Position numbers and translations under genes: made by a program
Part shown: one piece after another, positions 51,516 through 60,384 of the stretch
Numbering within the stretch: the stretch's first letter is position 1
Layout: each line of letters opens with the position of its first letter
The notes under the pieces: generated by a model
What the model saw: the letters and a program-made list of their open reading frames with translations, nothing else
What the model was told of the DNA's origin: nothing
Database searches by the model: none
Assembly (NCBI RefSeq): GCF_004349315.1
Contig: NZ_SMLH01000001.1
Span: 806,001 to 870,000, forward strand
Length of the DNA: 64,000 nucleotides
From: Flavobacterium ranwuense
GTDB taxonomy: Bacteria > Bacteroidota > Bacteroidia > Flavobacteriales > Flavobacteriaceae
Direction of reading: 5' to 3'

Positions 51516-52772
51516 TTAAACTTCTTTAGTGATCACTTGCATGGTTTCACGACTGACTTGTTTCAATAAAACTACTTTGTTTTTTTCAACAGTTTGAGCT
51601 GCTTTGTCGTTGAAATGTCGGATAGTATATAAGGTTACATTTTCGTCGTAATCCACTTTAAATTTTTTAGATAAAATAGCATTCAGTGCTTTAAAATTAT
51701 CGAATTTATCTTCCACGCATACAGAGAAACTAATCGCAGAATTCTGGATTAAGTTTACCTTTATCTTGAATTGGTGAAACAGAGCAAAAATCTCGCTGAT
51801 GTTTTCTTCCATGATGAAAGAGAAATCTATAGAGGAAAGCGAAATCAGAAGCTGGTTTCTTTTGACAATAAAACAAGGTAAATACGGCTCTAAATCGACA
51901 CCTTTAGAAACACTTGTCCCTTTTAATAATGGGTTTATAAATGATTTTACATACAAAGGAATTTCCTTTTTTTGTAAAGGTTGCAGTGTTTTTGGGTGAA
52001 TAACCGTTGCGCCGTAAAAAGCTAATTCAATGGCCTCGCGATATGAAATTTGATTTAATAAACTTGCGTTTTCAAAATATCTCGGGTCGGCATTCATTAC
52101 TCCAGGAACATCTTTCCAGATGGTTACGCTTTCGGCATTTAAGCAATACGCAAAAATTGCAGCAGTATAATCGGAGCCCTCACGACCTAAAGTGGTGGTG
52201 AAATTATTCTCGTCTGAACCCAAGAAACCTTGTGTGATGTTTAGTATTTTTCGTTTTACGTTTTTAGAAATGTTTTTCTGTGTCAATTCCCAATCTACTT
52301 CGGCATCTCTATAATTTGCGTCTGTTTTTATGAAATTACGCACATCCAGCCATTGTGTTTTTATTTCCATGAAATTCATGAAATGGCTTAGAATAGTTGT
52401 CGAAATTAATTCACCATAACTTACAATCTGGTCGTAAACAAAATTATAATTGGGAGATTTATTATGTGTCAAGAAATATTCTAAATCAGCAAATTGAGTA
52501 TTTACAGCGGCAAAAACTTCGTTTTTGTCATCTTCAAATAAATCCATCAAAATTTGATTGTGGTATTTTTTTACTTCTTGGACTGATGAATTTAATTCAG
52601 CTGATTTGTCGAAATAGTTTTTTATGACAATTTCCAATGCATTAGTTGTTTTTCCCATTGCAGAAACTACCAACAACACATCTTCGTAACCCACTTTTTG
52701 TAAAACGTCATATACGTTTTTAATTCCTGCGGCATCTTTCACAGAAGCTCCTCCAAATTTGAATACTCTCAT
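51516..52772 (-). CDS. Aspartate kinase
   Basis: This phosphorylates aspartate, the first step to lysine, threonine and methionine. The 418-residue monofunctional form has the N-terminal amino-acid-kinase domain (MRVFKFGGASVKDAAGIKNV; TTLGREGSDYTAAIFAYCL; VTIWKDVPGVMNADPRY). A C-terminal ACT-type region follows (ISLSSIDFSFIMEENISEIFALF...INLIQNSAISFSVCVEDKFDNF). Isozyme type (lysC or other) is not decidable. It is downstream of the GNAT gene on the same strand. Confidence 0.93.
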   Translation of the reverse strand: MRVFKFGGASVKDAAGIKNVYDVLQKVGYEDVLLVVSAMGKTTNALEIVIKNYFDKSAELNSSVQEVKKYHNQILMDLFEDDKNEVFAAVNTQFADLEYFLTHNKSPNYNFVYDQIVSYGELISTTILSHFMNFMEIKTQWLDVRNFIKTDANYRDAEVDWELTQKNISKNVKRKILNITQGFLGSDENNFTTTLGREGSDYTAAIFAYCLNAESVTIWKDVPGVMNADPRYFENASLLNQISYREAIELAFYGATVIHPKTLQPLQKKEIPLYVKSFINPLLKGTSVSKGVDLEPYLPCFIVKRNQLLISLSSIDFSFIMEENISEIFALFHQFKIKVNLIQNSAISFSVCVEDKFDNFKALNAILSKKFKVDYDENVTLYTIRHFNDKAAQTVEKNKVVLLKQVSRETMQVITKEV

Positions 52773-52802
52773 AATCTTTTAAACAAAAATTGTTCTTTTA
52801 CT

Positions 52803-53282
52803 TTATTTCAATTTATTCTCTACAAAATGGTTGATTCCTGCTTCATCCATTTGTACAACATCCCAATCCCGTAGCACTTTTGCACCTGATTTTTCGTAAA
52901 ATTCTATTGCCGGGGTATTCCAGTCCAGTACATTCCATTCCACTCTTCGAACCTGATCTTTTTTACCCTGTTTTATAATTTCAGAATACAAAGCATATCC
53001 AAGTCCGGTTCCACGCATTTTGTCTTTTACTACTAAATCTTCTAAATGAATTGTTTTTCCTTTCCAGGTCGAATAGCGGTAATAATACAATGCGATACCC
53101 ACGATTTCGTTATCGGCTTCGGCAACAAAAACATGAAATAAAGGAACAGGGCCAAAACCATCCCGAATTAAATCGTCAACAGTTACAAGAACAGCATCTG
53201 GCTCCTTTTCAAAGTCGGCTAATTCTTGGATAAGACCTAAAACAGCTGGCATATCTTGAGGGTTTCCTCTTCTAATATTCAT
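52803..53282 (-). CDS. GNAT-family N-acetyltransferase
   Basis: A 159-residue acetyltransferase: NIRRGNPQDMPAVLGLIQEL at the start, strand-rich centre IVGIALYYYRYSTWKGKTIHLEDLVVKDKMRG, the acetyl-CoA P-loop region RGTGLGYALYSEIIKQGK, and late VEWNVLDWNTPAIEFYEKSGAKVL. This resembles diamine acetyltransferase-type enzymes (SpeG/SAT family), but the substrate is uncertain. It sits 30 bp upstream of the aspartate kinase gene, in the same direction. Confidence 0.9.
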   Translation of the reverse strand: MNIRRGNPQDMPAVLGLIQELADFEKEPDAVLVTVDDLIRDGFGPVPLFHVFVAEADNEIVGIALYYYRYSTWKGKTIHLEDLVVKDKMRGTGLGYALYSEIIKQGKKDQVRRVEWNVLDWNTPAIEFYEKSGAKVLRDWDVVQMDEAGINHFVENKLK

Positions 53283-53354
53283 AAATTTTTATTTTAATGA
53301 TTTAAAAATGCAATAAAACTGCATTTTTACGTATTAATTGTGTGTTTTATTCAG

Positions 53355-53362
53355 CAAATATA
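53355..53362 (-). promoter_or_regulatory. -7 promoter element of the GNAT-aspartate kinase unit
   Basis: The reverse strand reads TATATTTG, an exact TAnnTTTG match, 73 bp upstream of the GNAT ATG. Confidence 0.45.
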
Positions 53363-53452
53363 CAATACTGACAAACTAAATAAATAGTATTCAAATTGTT
53401 TTCACAAAAAAAACGATATTTGTGACTTCAAAATAACTACATCGATTTCGTA

Positions 53453-54472
53453 ATGGAAGAACGCAACAAAACACTAGGAGAATTTATCATTGAAAATCAA
53501 AATGCTTTTCAATATTCGTCAGGCGAATTATCCCGAATCATTAACTCGATCCGATTGGCTGCCAAAGTGGTCAATTATAAAGTAAACAAAGCTGGATTAG
53601 TTGATATTGTGGGTGCTGCCGGAGAACAAAACATACAAGGAGAAGATCAGCAAAAACTCGATGTTTATGCGAATGAAGTTTTTATTCAAACTTTAATCAA
53701 TCGTGAAATTGTATGTGGTATTGCTTCCGAAGAGAATGATGATTTTATCACTGTAGAAGGAAGTGACAACAGTCATAATAACAAATATGTGGTTTTAATG
53801 GATCCGCTTGACGGTTCATCAAATATTGATGTAAATGTTTCTGTTGGAACTATATTTTCGGTTTATAGAAGAGTTACCCCAATAGGAACTCCAGTTACAA
53901 TTGAAGATTTTTTACAGCCGGGAATCAATCAGGTTGCAGCGGGATATGTTATTTACGGAACCTCGACGATGTTGGTTTATACAACAGGACACGGAGTGAA
54001 CGGATTTACGTTGAATCCGGCCATTGGAACCTTTTATTTATCGCATCCAAAAATGCAATTCCCAACCGATGGTCATATTTATTCCATTAACGAAGGGAAC
54101 TATGTTCATTTTCCGCAAGGAGTAAAAGATTATATAAAATATTGTCAGTTAGAAGAAGGAGACAGACCTTATACTTCAAGATATATTGGGAGTTTAGTCT
54201 CGGATATTCATAGAAATATGATTAAAGGCGGAATTTATTTATATCCTACGAGTTCTAAAGCACCAAAAGGTAAATTGCGTTTATTGTATGAATGCAATCC
54301 GTTAGCTTTTATTGCTGAGCAAGCGGGAGGAAAAGCCTCAGACGGTTTTAATAGAATCATGGAAATTGAACCGACGGAATTACATCAAAGGGTGCCGTTC
54401 TTTTGCGGAAGCTACAACATGGTGGAAAAAGCGGAAGAATTTATGCATAAAGCTAAATTAAGCAAATACTAA
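53453..54472 (+). CDS. fbp: Fructose-1,6-bisphosphatase, class I
   Basis: Gluconeogenic phosphatase converting fructose-1,6-bisphosphate to fructose-6-phosphate. The 339 residues include the metal/Li-sensitive motif [19 protein letters not shown], the substrate loop [22 protein letters not shown] and the C-terminal [21 protein letters not shown]. Length is normal. It is transcribed alone, with a terminator at 54488-54520. Confidence 0.97.
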   Translation: MEERNKTLGEFIIENQNAFQYSSGELSRIINSIRLAAKVVNYKVNKAGLVDIVGAAGEQNIQGEDQQKLDVYANEVFIQTLINREIVCGIASEENDDFITVEGSDNSHNNKYVVLMDPLDGSSNIDVNVSVGTIFSVYRRVTPIGTPVTIEDFLQPGINQVAAGYVIYGTSTMLVYTTGHGVNGFTLNPAIGTFYLSHPKMQFPTDGHIYSINEGNYVHFPQGVKDYIKYCQLEEGDRPYTSRYIGSLVSDIHRNMIKGGIYLYPTSSKAPKGKLRLLYECNPLAFIAEQAGGKASDGFNRIMEIEPTELHQRVPFFCGSYNMVEKAEEFMHKAKLSKY

Positions 54473-54487
54473 AAATGCAGGTTTAAT

Positions 54488-54520
54488 AAAAAAGCTCCCA
54501 GATTTCTGGGAGCTTTTTTT
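54488..54520. terminator. Terminator between fbp and the TerB-like gene
   Basis: AAAAAAGCTCCCAGA pairs with TCTGGGAGCTTTTTT around TT. Tails in both directions serve the two convergent genes. Confidence 0.92.
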
Positions 54521-54531
54521 ATACTTTACAA

Positions 54532-54963
54532 TTACTTGTTCATGTTTTGCATTTCGAAAAGGAAAGTGTCTATATCGACTTTTCTATCTACTAGTTTTAG
54601 TGCTTTATGTACAATGTAATCTACATTTTCAGCATTAAAGCCTAGTGCTACTCCAATTTTTCTCAATAATAATTCTTGTGTGTCGCCTAACTGATGATCC
54701 ACATGTACCATTCTCGCTAAATCAAACAAACGTTCCAGTCTTTGCTCATGCAAATAAGGAGCGTTTATGGGATATTTTAATGGGTTTTCTAAAATTTCTT
54801 CATATTCTGCTTGAGAAATTTCTAATCGAACAGCCAGTTTGTCTAAAAATAATTTTTCTTCTGGAGCAAACTTATCGTCAGCCAGTGCTACGCGAACAAT
54901 AGCTGAAAAATGACCTTTATTTCTTTGTTTGAATTCGCTATCAAATAAATCTGAAAATGACAT
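54532..54963 (-). CDS. TerB-like (tellurite resistance fold) protein
   Basis: A 143-residue all-helical cytoplasmic protein: FSAIVRVALADDKFAPEEKLFLDKLAVRLEIS, RLFDLARMVHVDHQLGDTQELLLRKIGVALGF. The acidic loops ADDKF and VDHQLGD fit the metal-binding TerB/DjlA-like fold. No other ter genes are nearby, so a direct role in tellurite resistance is not supported. Its -7 element TATCTTTG lies at 54992-54985. Confidence 0.82.
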   Translation of the reverse strand: MSFSDLFDSEFKQRNKGHFSAIVRVALADDKFAPEEKLFLDKLAVRLEISQAEYEEILENPLKYPINAPYLHEQRLERLFDLARMVHVDHQLGDTQELLLRKIGVALGFNAENVDYIVHKALKLVDRKVDIDTFLFEMQNMNK

Positions 54964-54984
54964 AATTATTGTTTTTTTATCTTA

Positions 54985-54992
54985 CAAAGATA
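54985..54992 (-). promoter_or_regulatory. -7 promoter element of the TerB-like gene
   Basis: The reverse strand reads TATCTTTG, an exact TAnnTTTG match, 22 bp upstream of the ATG. Confidence 0.5.
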
Positions 54993-55142
54993 AATCTATT
55001 TTTAAATTAATGATTTTAATTTTTTTATATTTTTTCTTTGAATTTGATCTCTTTTGAATTGCATTTATTTAAATAATCAAATCAATCATTTTCAAAATTA
55101 ATCGTAAGTTTACAACCCCTTTATCAACCTAATAAATTACCT

Positions 55143-55736
55143 ATGTCAGAATTTTGGATTTACTTTCAAATAGGATTAAAACACGTTTTAGATATTCATG
55201 CGTATGACCATGTTTTATTTTTAATAGCCTTAGCGATTCCTTTCTCTTTTAAGGATTGGAAGAGAATTGTGCTTCTGGTGACGCTTTTTACCATTGGACA
55301 TACGATGGCTTTGTTGCTTTCTGTTTTTGGTATAATTGCAATTAAAGTGAATGTTGTCGAATTATTAATTCCAATAACGATACTGATAACGGCGTTGTTT
55401 AATCTTTTTACGGCGGGAAAATCAAGTAAGCAAGAAAGTATAAATTTGGTGTTTTTCATCACGCTTTTCTTTGGGATAATTCATGGATTGGGTTTTTCAA
55501 ATTATTTCAAGTCAATTCTCGGAGGCGATGCTACGGCTCAAGTATTGCCATTGTTAGAATTTGCATTAGGAATAGAAGCGGCCCAGATTGTAGTGGTTTT
55601 TGTAGTTTTGATTTTGTCGTATATTGTTCAAACCGTTTTCAGATTCTCGAAACGCGATTGGACCTTAGTAATGTCGGCATTTATAATAGGAGTAGTAATA
55701 CCAATGATTGTTGAAAGTGAAATCTGGATTAGATAA
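55143..55736 (+). CDS. HupE/UreJ-family membrane protein
   Basis: A 197-residue protein with six to seven TM helices. The N-terminal FQIGLKHVLDIHAYDHVLFLIALA has the His/Asp pattern (H-x(n)-D-H) of HupE/UreJ metal permease-like proteins, with GIIHGLGFSNYFKS in the second half. HupE/UreJ members are tied to nickel in hydrogenase or urease clusters, but no such genes occur here. The next gene starts 2 nt after its stop, so it is first in an operon with dCMP deaminase and the S41 protease. Confidence 0.85.
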   Translation: MSEFWIYFQIGLKHVLDIHAYDHVLFLIALAIPFSFKDWKRIVLLVTLFTIGHTMALLLSVFGIIAIKVNVVELLIPITILITALFNLFTAGKSSKQESINLVFFITLFFGIIHGLGFSNYFKSILGGDATAQVLPLLEFALGIEAAQIVVVFVVLILSYIVQTVFRFSKRDWTLVMSAFIIGVVIPMIVESEIWIR

Positions 55737-55738
55737 AA

Positions 55739-56170
55739 ATGAACGAAAAAAAATTAAATAAATACGATAAAGCGTATCTTAGAATTGCAAAAGAATGGGG
55801 TCTTTTATCGTATTGTAAACGCAAACAAGTTGGTGCGATTATTGTGCGAGATAGAATGATAATCTCTGATGGTTACAACGGAACGCCATCTGGTTTTGAA
55901 AATTGCTGTGAAGATGACGAAGGATTGACACGTTGGGATGTTTTACATGCTGAGGCAAATGCGATTCTGAAAGTGGCACGATCTACACAATCCTGTGAAG
56001 GAGCTACTTTGTATATTACGCTTTCGCCTTGTAAAGAGTGCAGCAAATTGATTCATCAATCCGGAATAAAAAGAGTGGTGTATCAGAATGGATACCGTGA
56101 TGATTCAGGAATTCAGTTCCTGATAAAAGCAGGAGTTGAGGTGGAACATATTCCAGTATTAGAAGAATAA
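55739..56170 (+). CDS. Deoxycytidylate (dCMP) deaminase
   Basis: A 143-residue zinc deaminase converting dCMP to dUMP for thymidylate supply. The zinc site is complete: HAEANAILKVA (H-A-E) and LSPCKECSKLIHQSGIKRVVY (P-C-x-x-C). CKRKQVGAIIVRDRMIISDGYNGTPSGFENCCEDD near the N-terminus is typical of the ComEB/dCMP deaminase group. It is second in the HupE-like operon. Confidence 0.93.
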   Translation: MNEKKLNKYDKAYLRIAKEWGLLSYCKRKQVGAIIVRDRMIISDGYNGTPSGFENCCEDDEGLTRWDVLHAEANAILKVARSTQSCEGATLYITLSPCKECSKLIHQSGIKRVVYQNGYRDDSGIQFLIKAGVEVEHIPVLEE

Positions 56171-56183
56171 ATGTTGTCTTCAT

Positions 56184-57755
56184 ATGAAATATAACGTAAA
56201 ATATTTGCCCATTATTATTTTCTCAACACTCGCCTTGGGTGTTGTGCTGGGCGGAATGTTGAATTTTCCTAATGCGGCTGACTTTTCAGCCAGAAACAAT
56301 TCCAGAAGCAAACTCAATAAACTGATTGATTTCATTGATAATGAATACGTCGATGATATCAATACGGATTCTATTGTAAATCTTACTGTAGATAATATTC
56401 TGGCGCAACTCGACCCGCATTCAGTATATATTCCGCCAAGCGATCAGCTGGAAGTGGTAGAAAGCATGAAAGGAAATTTTGTGGGAATAGGCGTGAACTT
56501 TTATATGTACAACGATTCAGTTGCAGTTATAAAACCAGTTGAAAATGGGCCTTCGGCAAAAGCAGGAATAAAGGCAGGAGACCGAATTTTGTATGCCGAT
56601 AAAACGAAATTATTTGGACGCAAATTGCCAAGTGATAGTTTGTATTCTAAATTGAAAGGAACGGTAGGTTCTGATATAGAGCTTACTATCTACAGAAAAT
56701 CGGAAGGCAAAAAACTAAAAGTAAAAATAAAACGGGATGTTATTCCTCTAAAAAGTGTCGATGCGGCGTTGCTTTTGAGTAATAAAACGGGCTATATAAA
56801 AATAAACAGATTTGCCGAAACTACCTATAGAGAGTTTATGGCGGGTTTAACTAAGCTGAAACAACAAGGTGCAAAATCACTCGTTATTGATGTTCGCGAT
56901 AATGGAGGTGGTTATATGGAAGAAGCGATTGCTATTGCCGATGAATTGTTGACAGATAAGCAGCTGATTGTTTTTACCAAAAATAAAAACGGGAATATAG
57001 ACAAGACATTTGCAACCAAGAAAGGCAGTTTTGAAAACGGAAGCGTATTTGTTTTAATCAATGAAAACAGTGCTTCAGCCAGTGAAATTCTAGCGGGCGC
57101 CATTCAGGATAATGATAGAGGAACTATTGTGGGGCGTCGCTCTTTTGGGAAAGGATTGGTGCAGAGAGAAATGGATTTTGCGGATGGTTCAGCGGTTCGA
57201 TTGACTATTGCCAGGTATTACACGCCAACGGGTCGTTCTATTCAAAAGCCTTATTCGAAAGGGAATGAAGCGTATTTTAAAGAATCAGAAGCTCGTTTTG
57301 GAAATGGAGAGTTGTATGAAAAAGACAGTATAAAAGTTTCTGATACTTTGAAATTCAAAACTAAAAAAGGTAAAATTGTTTACGGCGGAGGCGGAATTGT
57401 TCCTGATGTTTTTGTGCCGCTTGAAGTGGAGCATGGAAATGAAAGTACAGCTTATTTATTGCAATCCGGAATCGTTGGTAATTTTGTTTTCGAACAATTA
57501 GATAAAAACAGAAGCGCTTTTAAAGGACTTACTTTCGAACAATTCAAAATTAAAATGGATCAAACGGATTTGTATTTTAATTTGTTTCAAAAATTTATTT
57601 TCGGAAACGGATTGGATTTGAAGTTTGGAAAAAGCAAGTCATTGGTAAAAAGATACTTAACTGCAGAATTCGCCCGACAATTGTATGGGGAAAGCTATTA
57701 TTATGGAATCATTTTGAAAGAAGATGCGATGATTAAGGCAATTTCCAAGAAGTAA
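56184..57755 (+). CDS. S41-family carboxy-terminal processing peptidase
   Basis: A 523-residue envelope protease. A signal-anchor (~8-26, IIIFSTLALGVVLGGML) is followed by a helical N-domain and a PDZ domain (~90-170, GNFVGIGVNFYMYNDSVAVIK...GIKAGDRILYAD). The S41 domain (~190-370) has catalytic Ser in NENSASASEILAGA and Lys in GRRSFGKGLVQ. An additional ~130-residue C-terminal region contains LKFKTKKGKIVYGGGGIVPD. It degrades or trims periplasmic proteins. It is last in the operon. Confidence 0.93.
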   Translation: MKYNVKYLPIIIFSTLALGVVLGGMLNFPNAADFSARNNSRSKLNKLIDFIDNEYVDDINTDSIVNLTVDNILAQLDPHSVYIPPSDQLEVVESMKGNFVGIGVNFYMYNDSVAVIKPVENGPSAKAGIKAGDRILYADKTKLFGRKLPSDSLYSKLKGTVGSDIELTIYRKSEGKKLKVKIKRDVIPLKSVDAALLLSNKTGYIKINRFAETTYREFMAGLTKLKQQGAKSLVIDVRDNGGGYMEEAIAIADELLTDKQLIVFTKNKNGNIDKTFATKKGSFENGSVFVLINENSASASEILAGAIQDNDRGTIVGRRSFGKGLVQREMDFADGSAVRLTIARYYTPTGRSIQKPYSKGNEAYFKESEARFGNGELYEKDSIKVSDTLKFKTKKGKIVYGGGGIVPDVFVPLEVEHGNESTAYLLQSGIVGNFVFEQLDKNRSAFKGLTFEQFKIKMDQTDLYFNLFQKFIFGNGLDLKFGKSKSLVKRYLTAEFARQLYGESYYYGIILKEDAMIKAISKK

Positions 57756-57786
57756 CAGTAAAGGAAAATATTTGTTTTAAAAACTA

Positions 57787-58536
57787 TTAATTTTCATTAT
57801 CCCAATCTTTTCTATACCGAATGAGTTCTTCATCTATCATGTTTTTAGACGTGTTTAATAAATAGGTTGCATCTTCAGAGTAAATAGGTGGAAAAAAAGT
57901 GATTTTAATTTCAGTAGTCCATTTTCCAAAACATTTTAAAAAATGCGGAATGAAAGTGTCGTCTCCGACAAAAGCATCTGTTTTTTCTTTATAATCAATA
58001 GCAATAGGAATAACCGCGGATTTAATCTTAGTGGCCATCACAAAAGAACCGTAATTAAAATCCAGAGTCGTTGGCAAAACATCTGTTGTGCCCTCCGGGA
58101 AATTAATGATAGAATATCCTTTGGCCAGAACTTCTCGAATATTTTCGGCAGTTTCTTGTCTGCTTTTTTGGCACTTTCTATCTACAAATACAACACCGGA
58201 TATTTTACAGATATAGCCAATAAGCGGCCATGATGCCACCTCTTTCTTTCCTACAGGAAAAGCATGGATTAGATTTACAATAACGATTGGGTCAAAATAA
58301 GAACGATGGTTGGCCACAATCAGTCCTTGTATGGTAGGTTTTTCTCCGTAAATTATGGTACGAATGCCTAAAATGATATTAAGTCCTCCTATTAAAAAAT
58401 CACGTAATAAAAGTGCTCTTTTGGAATTATTTTCTTCGCTACAAAAGAAACTCATGAAATAGAAAATAATCGAGAAAAAGGAAACGAATAGTATAAAAAC
58501 GATGAGCCTAATCAGGCCCAATAATAGTGATAACAT
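57787..58536 (-). CDS. 1-acyl-sn-glycerol-3-phosphate acyltransferase-like protein
   Basis: A 249-residue PlsC-family enzyme with two N-terminal TM helices (LLLGLIRLIVFILFVSFFSIIFYFMSFF). The acyltransferase motifs are VANHRSYFDPIVIV (H-x(4)-D, with the usual N-H-R-S-Y variant), VFVDRKCQKSRQ and NFPEGTTDV. It makes phosphatidic acid or a related ester. The start at 58536 is preferred because the upstream GTG lies before a -7 element-like region and the frame upstream lacks homology. Confidence 0.9.
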   Translation of the reverse strand: MLSLLLGLIRLIVFILFVSFFSIIFYFMSFFCSEENNSKRALLLRDFLIGGLNIILGIRTIIYGEKPTIQGLIVANHRSYFDPIVIVNLIHAFPVGKKEVASWPLIGYICKISGVVFVDRKCQKSRQETAENIREVLAKGYSIINFPEGTTDVLPTTLDFNYGSFVMATKIKSAVIPIAIDYKEKTDAFVGDDTFIPHFLKCFGKWTTEIKITFFPPIYSEDATYLLNTSKNMIDEELIRYRKDWDNEN

Positions 58537-58557
58537 AAAACAGTGTATTGAAAAATG

Positions 58558-58565
58558 CAAACCTA
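58558..58565 (-). promoter_or_regulatory. -7 promoter element of the acyltransferase gene
   Basis: The reverse strand reads TAGGTTTG, an exact TAnnTTTG match, 22 bp upstream of the ATG. The alternative GTG start at 58569 would be upstream of it. Confidence 0.45.
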
Positions 58566-58604
58566 CCACTATTTTTCCAGTGATTTTTCAGAATGAAATT
58601 CTAT

Positions 58605-59210
58605 TTATCTAATACTGTCATGTGCATGAGTCTGCACGCCGTCATTCCATGCCGTAAGAATATCTGTTGCAACTGCGGCACCGCTTCCGGCAGCAATAGC
58701 CAGTTGACTTCTCCAGCCTGCTAAAGTTCCTATAACATAAATTCCTTCGGCAACTTTATGGTCGCTGTTTTTTAACTGGATTCGTTGTTTTTCAGGAAGG
58801 GATTTTTGATGGGGTTCTACATAATGCATCAATCCATCTATTGCAAAAGTATTTGCGGATCCAATGCCTATGACGATTATTTTTGTTTGGTAGGAATTCT
58901 TGTTTGTAAGGACTGTAAATTCCGGAAATTGTCCTTCAATTTTTAGTACTTTTTCCTCTGGAATTTGAGTAATATGAGGATAAGCTTTCGAAAGATGTTC
59001 CGTGCTTTCCTCCAATAGTTCGGAGCCTAATTTTCCTGGAGGAATTCCGTATGCATTATTAAACAGCGCTTCTTGAAGAGATGATGTTTTTTGATGGGTG
59101 AAAATGCCGATTTTTTTGTCAGTAGCAAAGGGTTTGTTTTTTGCAGAACCCAAAACGAGTGCGCATGACATTCCAGAAACCCCACCGCCAACTACAAGAA
59201 TATCAAACAT
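58605..59210 (-). CDS. Short FAD-dependent oxidoreductase (TrxR-like, 201 aa)
   Basis: The Rossmann FAD loop DILVVGGGVSGMSCALVLG starts the protein. The C-terminal flavin motif EGIYVIGTLAGWRSQLAIAAGSGAAVATDI is clear. Between them (~75-135) there is only a short segment rather than the ~120-residue NADPH domain of thioredoxin reductase, and there is no redox C-x-x-C. The usual G-D of the second flavin motif is G-T. It may be a flavoprotein fed by another partner, or a degenerate one. The 65-aa membrane protein gene lies 8 bp upstream. Confidence 0.78.
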   Translation of the reverse strand: MFDILVVGGGVSGMSCALVLGSAKNKPFATDKKIGIFTHQKTSSLQEALFNNAYGIPPGKLGSELLEESTEHLSKAYPHITQIPEEKVLKIEGQFPEFTVLTNKNSYQTKIIVIGIGSANTFAIDGLMHYVEPHQKSLPEKQRIQLKNSDHKVAEGIYVIGTLAGWRSQLAIAAGSGAAVATDILTAWNDGVQTHAHDSIR

Positions 59211-59218
59211 TGTTATGG

Positions 59219-59416
59219 TTACTCATTTGATTTTTCTTCAATCTTTTTAGCCATTTTAAAAATCAAAAGAATTAAAACGGCACAAAAAGAAGCAGCAATT
59301 CCAATAAAAGCAACTACGCTATCTCCTTGAAATGGATTTCTAAAATCCAACAAAGTAACATTAAATATGATTAGCGCTATTGCTAAAAACACCAATATGT
59401 TAGTAAAAATTTTCAT
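59219..59416 (-). CDS. Small two-TM membrane protein (65 aa)
   Basis: No recognised family. It has two hydrophobic helices (FTNILVFLAIALIIFNVTLL and VVAFIGIAASFCAVLILLIF) and a charged tail KMAKKIEEKSNE. Its stop lies 8 bp before the flavoprotein ATG on the same strand, so they are probably co-expressed and may act together (inference). Confidence 0.65.
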   Translation of the reverse strand: MKIFTNILVFLAIALIIFNVTLLDFRNPFQGDSVVAFIGIAASFCAVLILLIFKMAKKIEEKSNE

Positions 59417-59535
59417 AATACGTTTTTGTTTTTGATATAAAAGAAACAGATTTTTTATTTTAGAAACACATGTCAGTTCAAAAATCAGATTATCTTTTTA
59501 AATTATCTTAGGGGGTAAATTTATGAAAATTTATT

Positions 59536-60114
59536 TTAGACAAACAAACCTTTAACATTCGCAGCGAATAATTTAACAGCAATGGCAAGAAGTACTACGC
59601 CAAAAGTCTTTCTAATGACGCCAAGTCCATTTTCTCCTAGTATTTTTTCGATTTTAGAGGATGATTTCAAAACGATATATACCAAAATAATATTCAATAG
59701 TATTGCGATAACAATATTTATAGTAGAAAACTGCGAGCGTAAAGAGAGTAAAGTAGTCATTGTTCCGGCTCCGGCTATCAAGGGAAACGCCAAAGGTACA
59801 ATAGATGCAGAACTCGCTTCTTCATCTCGATAAATGCGAATGCCTAAAATCATCTCTAATGCCAGAAAGAATAATACGAATGAACCAGCAACGGCAAAAG
59901 AATTGACATCAATCCCTATTAAATTCAATAATTCTTCTCCCACAAAAAGGAAAACAATCATAATTATACCGGCTACTATTGAAGCTTTTTCGGATTCTAT
60001 GTGCCCATGTTTTGATCTTAAATCAACAATAATAGGAATGGTTCCCACGATATCAATTACAGCAAAAAGTACCATTCCAACCGTAATTATTTCTCTAAAA
60101 TCGATTTCAAACAT
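59536..60114 (-). CDS. MarC-family membrane protein
   Basis: A 192-residue protein with six TM helices, for example ITVGMVLFAVIDIVGTIPII, KASIVAGIIMIVFLFVGEELL and GVIRKTFGVVLLAIAVKLF. PLAFPLIAGAGTMTTLLSL is the characteristic MarC (NAAT) half-helix motif. The start at 60114 is chosen because the frame's first codon (60132) lies inside the -7 element at 60137-60130. The function of the family is not settled. Confidence 0.9.
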   Translation of the reverse strand: MFEIDFREIITVGMVLFAVIDIVGTIPIIVDLRSKHGHIESEKASIVAGIIMIVFLFVGEELLNLIGIDVNSFAVAGSFVLFFLALEMILGIRIYRDEEASSASIVPLAFPLIAGAGTMTTLLSLRSQFSTINIVIAILLNIILVYIVLKSSSKIEKILGENGLGVIRKTFGVVLLAIAVKLFAANVKGLFV

Positions 60115-60129
60115 ATTTTTTTTTGTTTG

Positions 60130-60137
60130 CAAAGTTA
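60130..60137 (-). promoter_or_regulatory. -7 promoter element of the MarC gene
   Basis: The reverse strand reads TAACTTTG, an exact TAnnTTTG match, 16 bp upstream of the chosen ATG. It excludes the more upstream codon. Confidence 0.55.
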
Positions 60138-60348
60138 AACTTTTCGGTAGATTTTTGATTAAAATTAAATTTTATTACAACAATTCTGATTCATTTTTTA
60201 CAGACTGATTTTCAATTGATTTGTTGTTTGTTATGATTGTATGTTTCTTACTGTTAGTTTGTTAGTTGGTTTTAAAAGTCAATTATTCCATTGGTTTTTA
60301 AAAAAGTTAAAGTTAGTTTTTATCTAAAAAATTACAATTTACTTTAAC

Positions 60349-60356
60349 TACCTTTG
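60349..60356 (+). promoter_or_regulatory. -7 promoter element of the DUF3109 gene
   Basis: TACCTTTG matches TAnnTTTG, 29 bp upstream of the ATG at 60385. Confidence 0.5.
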
Positions 60357-60384
60357 CGCTTTATAATCTCAGTACCCCAAAATA

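Noticed and set aside
51376..51519. 47-codon plus-strand ORF (MRQSENKEIDKSIYSGL...)
   Set aside because: Its text looks protein-like, but the second half runs through the aspartate kinase terminator stem and ends in the kinase stop region. No promoter or homology supports it.
54532..54963. Tellurite-resistance operon
   Set aside because: Only a TerB-fold protein is present, without terC, terD or terZ. The fold alone does not imply tellurite resistance.
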